DNA of 64,000 nucleotides from the NCBI RefSeq assembly GCF_900109555.1, contig NZ_FNZV01000001.1:610143-674142 (forward strand), read 5' to 3'. Source of the stretch: Pacificibacter marinus. Lineage in GTDB: Bacteria; Pseudomonadota; Alphaproteobacteria; Rhodobacterales; Rhodobacteraceae. Below are positions 63,153 through 64,000 of this stretch, piece by piece. Below the pieces are notes generated by a model that saw only the letters and a list, made by a program, of their open reading frames with translations, was not told the DNA's origin and did not search any database. The position numbers and the translations under genes are program-made. Every line of letters starts with the position of its first letter. Positions within the stretch are counted from its first letter, which is position 1.

Positions 63153-64000
63153 TTGCAGGAGGTGGTCGCGAATGACAACGAGGCCCCAGAACTGTTTGAC
63201 GGGATAGACCTTTGGCACACACCGGAGGGCAAGCCCTACGCCTCAATAAAGCGTGGCAATAGTTCCGCCCCCCAAGCAGCCCCGTGGGAAACCTTCGCTT
63301 TGGAAAGCGCCGCGTTCAAACGGCTCTTGGCCCATGCCGCCTATCAAACGAGTGGCAAAGTGCCACCCGCTGCCAAGCTGGATGATCAAGTGCGGCAGAT
63401 GATTGGGGAAGCCCTATTTGAGGGCGAACGGCGCGAGGTGTTCACCCGTATCGGCAGTGGCCCTGATACGTTAGGACCGCAAAGCATTGTTTTGGACCTT
63501 GGGCGGCCAGATTGGTCTACGGTACATATCACCTCGGATGGCTGGGCGATACGTAACGGGGCGATACAGTCCAAAACGGCACCGCGTTTTAAACGCACCC
63601 CAAGTATGGCCCCGCTGCCCGTACCGATAAAAGGCACCGCCGGAATTGATCTGCTACGCCCGTTTGTAAACGTGGCAACGGATGATGACTTTCGGCTTAT
63701 GGTCGGCTGGCTCATGGGCTGCTTGCGCCCCAGTGGCCCCTACCCGCTTTTGATCCTAACAGGCGAACAAGGCAGCGCCAAAAGCACCACGTCCAAAGTG
63801 CTGCGAGCGTTGGTTGATCCGTCAACGCTGGCAACACGCAGCTTTCCAAGCGACGAGCGGGATTTGGTGATTGCAGCCCAAGGCGCGCATGTTCTGGCCT
63901 TTGATAATCTCTCGAAGGTCAAACCTGCGATGGCAGATGCGTTGTGCCGCTTGGCAACAGGCGGCGGCTTTGCCACCCGCAAACTGCACAGCGATGCGGA
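63153..64000 (+). CDS. Phage/genomic-island ATPase (primase-helicase-like), 3' end outside window
   Basis: The frame is open from 63111 (just after a TGA) to the window end; the start is not certain. The TTG at 63153 is the first candidate. A strong AGGAGG (63157-63162) precedes an ATG at 63172 that is out of frame, so a 5' frameshift is possible. It has a Walker A-like GEQGSAKST, Walker B-like HVLAFDNLS and a conserved DALCRLATGGGFATRKL segment, all familiar from an ATPase family of phages and integrated islands. The N-terminal part includes LWHTPEGKPYASI. Probably part of a mobile element that continues to the right. Confidence 0.7.
   Translation, partial: MQEVVANDNEAPELFDGIDLWHTPEGKPYASIKRGNSSAPQAAPWETFALESAAFKRLLAHAAYQTSGKVPPAAKLDDQVRQMIGEALFEGERREVFTRIGSGPDTLGPQSIVLDLGRPDWSTVHITSDGWAIRNGAIQSKTAPRFKRTPSMAPLPVPIKGTAGIDLLRPFVNVATDDDFRLMVGWLMGCLRPSGPYPLLILTGEQGSAKSTTSKVLRALVDPSTLATRSFPSDERDLVIAAQGAHVLAFDNLSKVKPAMADALCRLATGGGFATRKLHSDA

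Noticed and set aside
62818..63246. 142-codon minus-strand frame with a protein-like central part
   Set aside because: It overlaps the zinc ribbon of the recombinase remnant and the start of the ATPase, its N-terminus is antisense, and no family was recognised; kept only as a hint of rearrangement.
1..64000. CRISPR arrays, tRNA and rRNA genes
   Set aside because: No regularly spaced repeats, no tRNA T-loop/anticodon pattern and no rRNA-like segment were noticed by eye; a covariance-model scan would be needed to exclude them fully.

Overview
The window looks like a chromosomal stretch from a marine alphaproteobacterium of the Rhodobacteraceae (Roseobacter group). The reasons are the mix of TRAP and ABC uptake operons, TGA-N9-TCA iron boxes of the Rhodobacterales type, the RimB/RimK/desuccinylase cluster, and the style of the proteins. 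This placement is inferred from recognised families, not from a database search. Genes are packed into long operons, mostly on the minus strand, with many 1- to 10-nt overlaps. No rRNA, tRNA or CRISPR array was seen.

Layout. (1) 1-1685: end of a sugar epimerase/oxidoreductase operon. (2) 1901-10475: siderophore-iron operon (TonB receptor, Tat-exported binding protein, fused FecCD permease, ATPase, ABC exporter-type half transporter) with a divergently controlled AraC regulator and two iron-box candidates. (3) 10640-18951: a TRAP transporter joined to pyrK, pyrD (class 1B), an M20 carbamoyl-amidohydrolase, pyrE and a small helical protein, next to an XRE regulator. This reads as an orotate/dihydropyrimidine uptake and salvage or breakdown operon and is the most unusual system here. 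(4) 19238-38471: a large N-acetylamino-sugar locus (ABC importer, Gfo/Idh enzyme, NagK, NagA, GH20, NagB, RpiR regulator) with odd additions: two different M81/MlrC-type metallopeptidases, a D-serine-dehydratase/D-threonine-aldolase-like enzyme, CutC, RidA, SDR and MFS. (5) 38613-40477: decayed region with tdh and kbl pseudogenes and an IS30-type transposase remnant. (6) 40487-42368: YaaA, a lipoprotein and an L,D-transpeptidase. (7) 42559-48010: seven-gene thiamine salvage operon (thiM, thiE, thiD, thiY, tenA, ABC ATPase, permease) behind a TPP riboswitch with an intrinsic terminator. (8) 48723-51189: RimB-like protease, RimK-like ligase and succinylglutamate-desuccinylase-like gene, followed by a strong hairpin and an IS3 orfA remnant. 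(9) 51442-62275: putrescine/agmatine uptake and gamma-glutamyl-putrescine pathway (PotABCD-type transporter, agmatinase, amidotransferase, PuuB, PuuA, PuuC) with a GntR/FCD regulator and shared TGATATCA-containing operators. (10) 62276-64000: broken serine recombinase abutting the puuC stop codon, then a phage/island-type ATPase running off the window, so the right end enters a mobile element.

How the parts work together: most of the window is import plus catabolism of nitrogen-rich organic compounds (pyrimidines, amino sugars, polyamines), each with a local regulator and a visible dyad operator, plus micronutrient capture (iron, thiamine precursors). This suits a heterotroph living on dissolved organic nitrogen.
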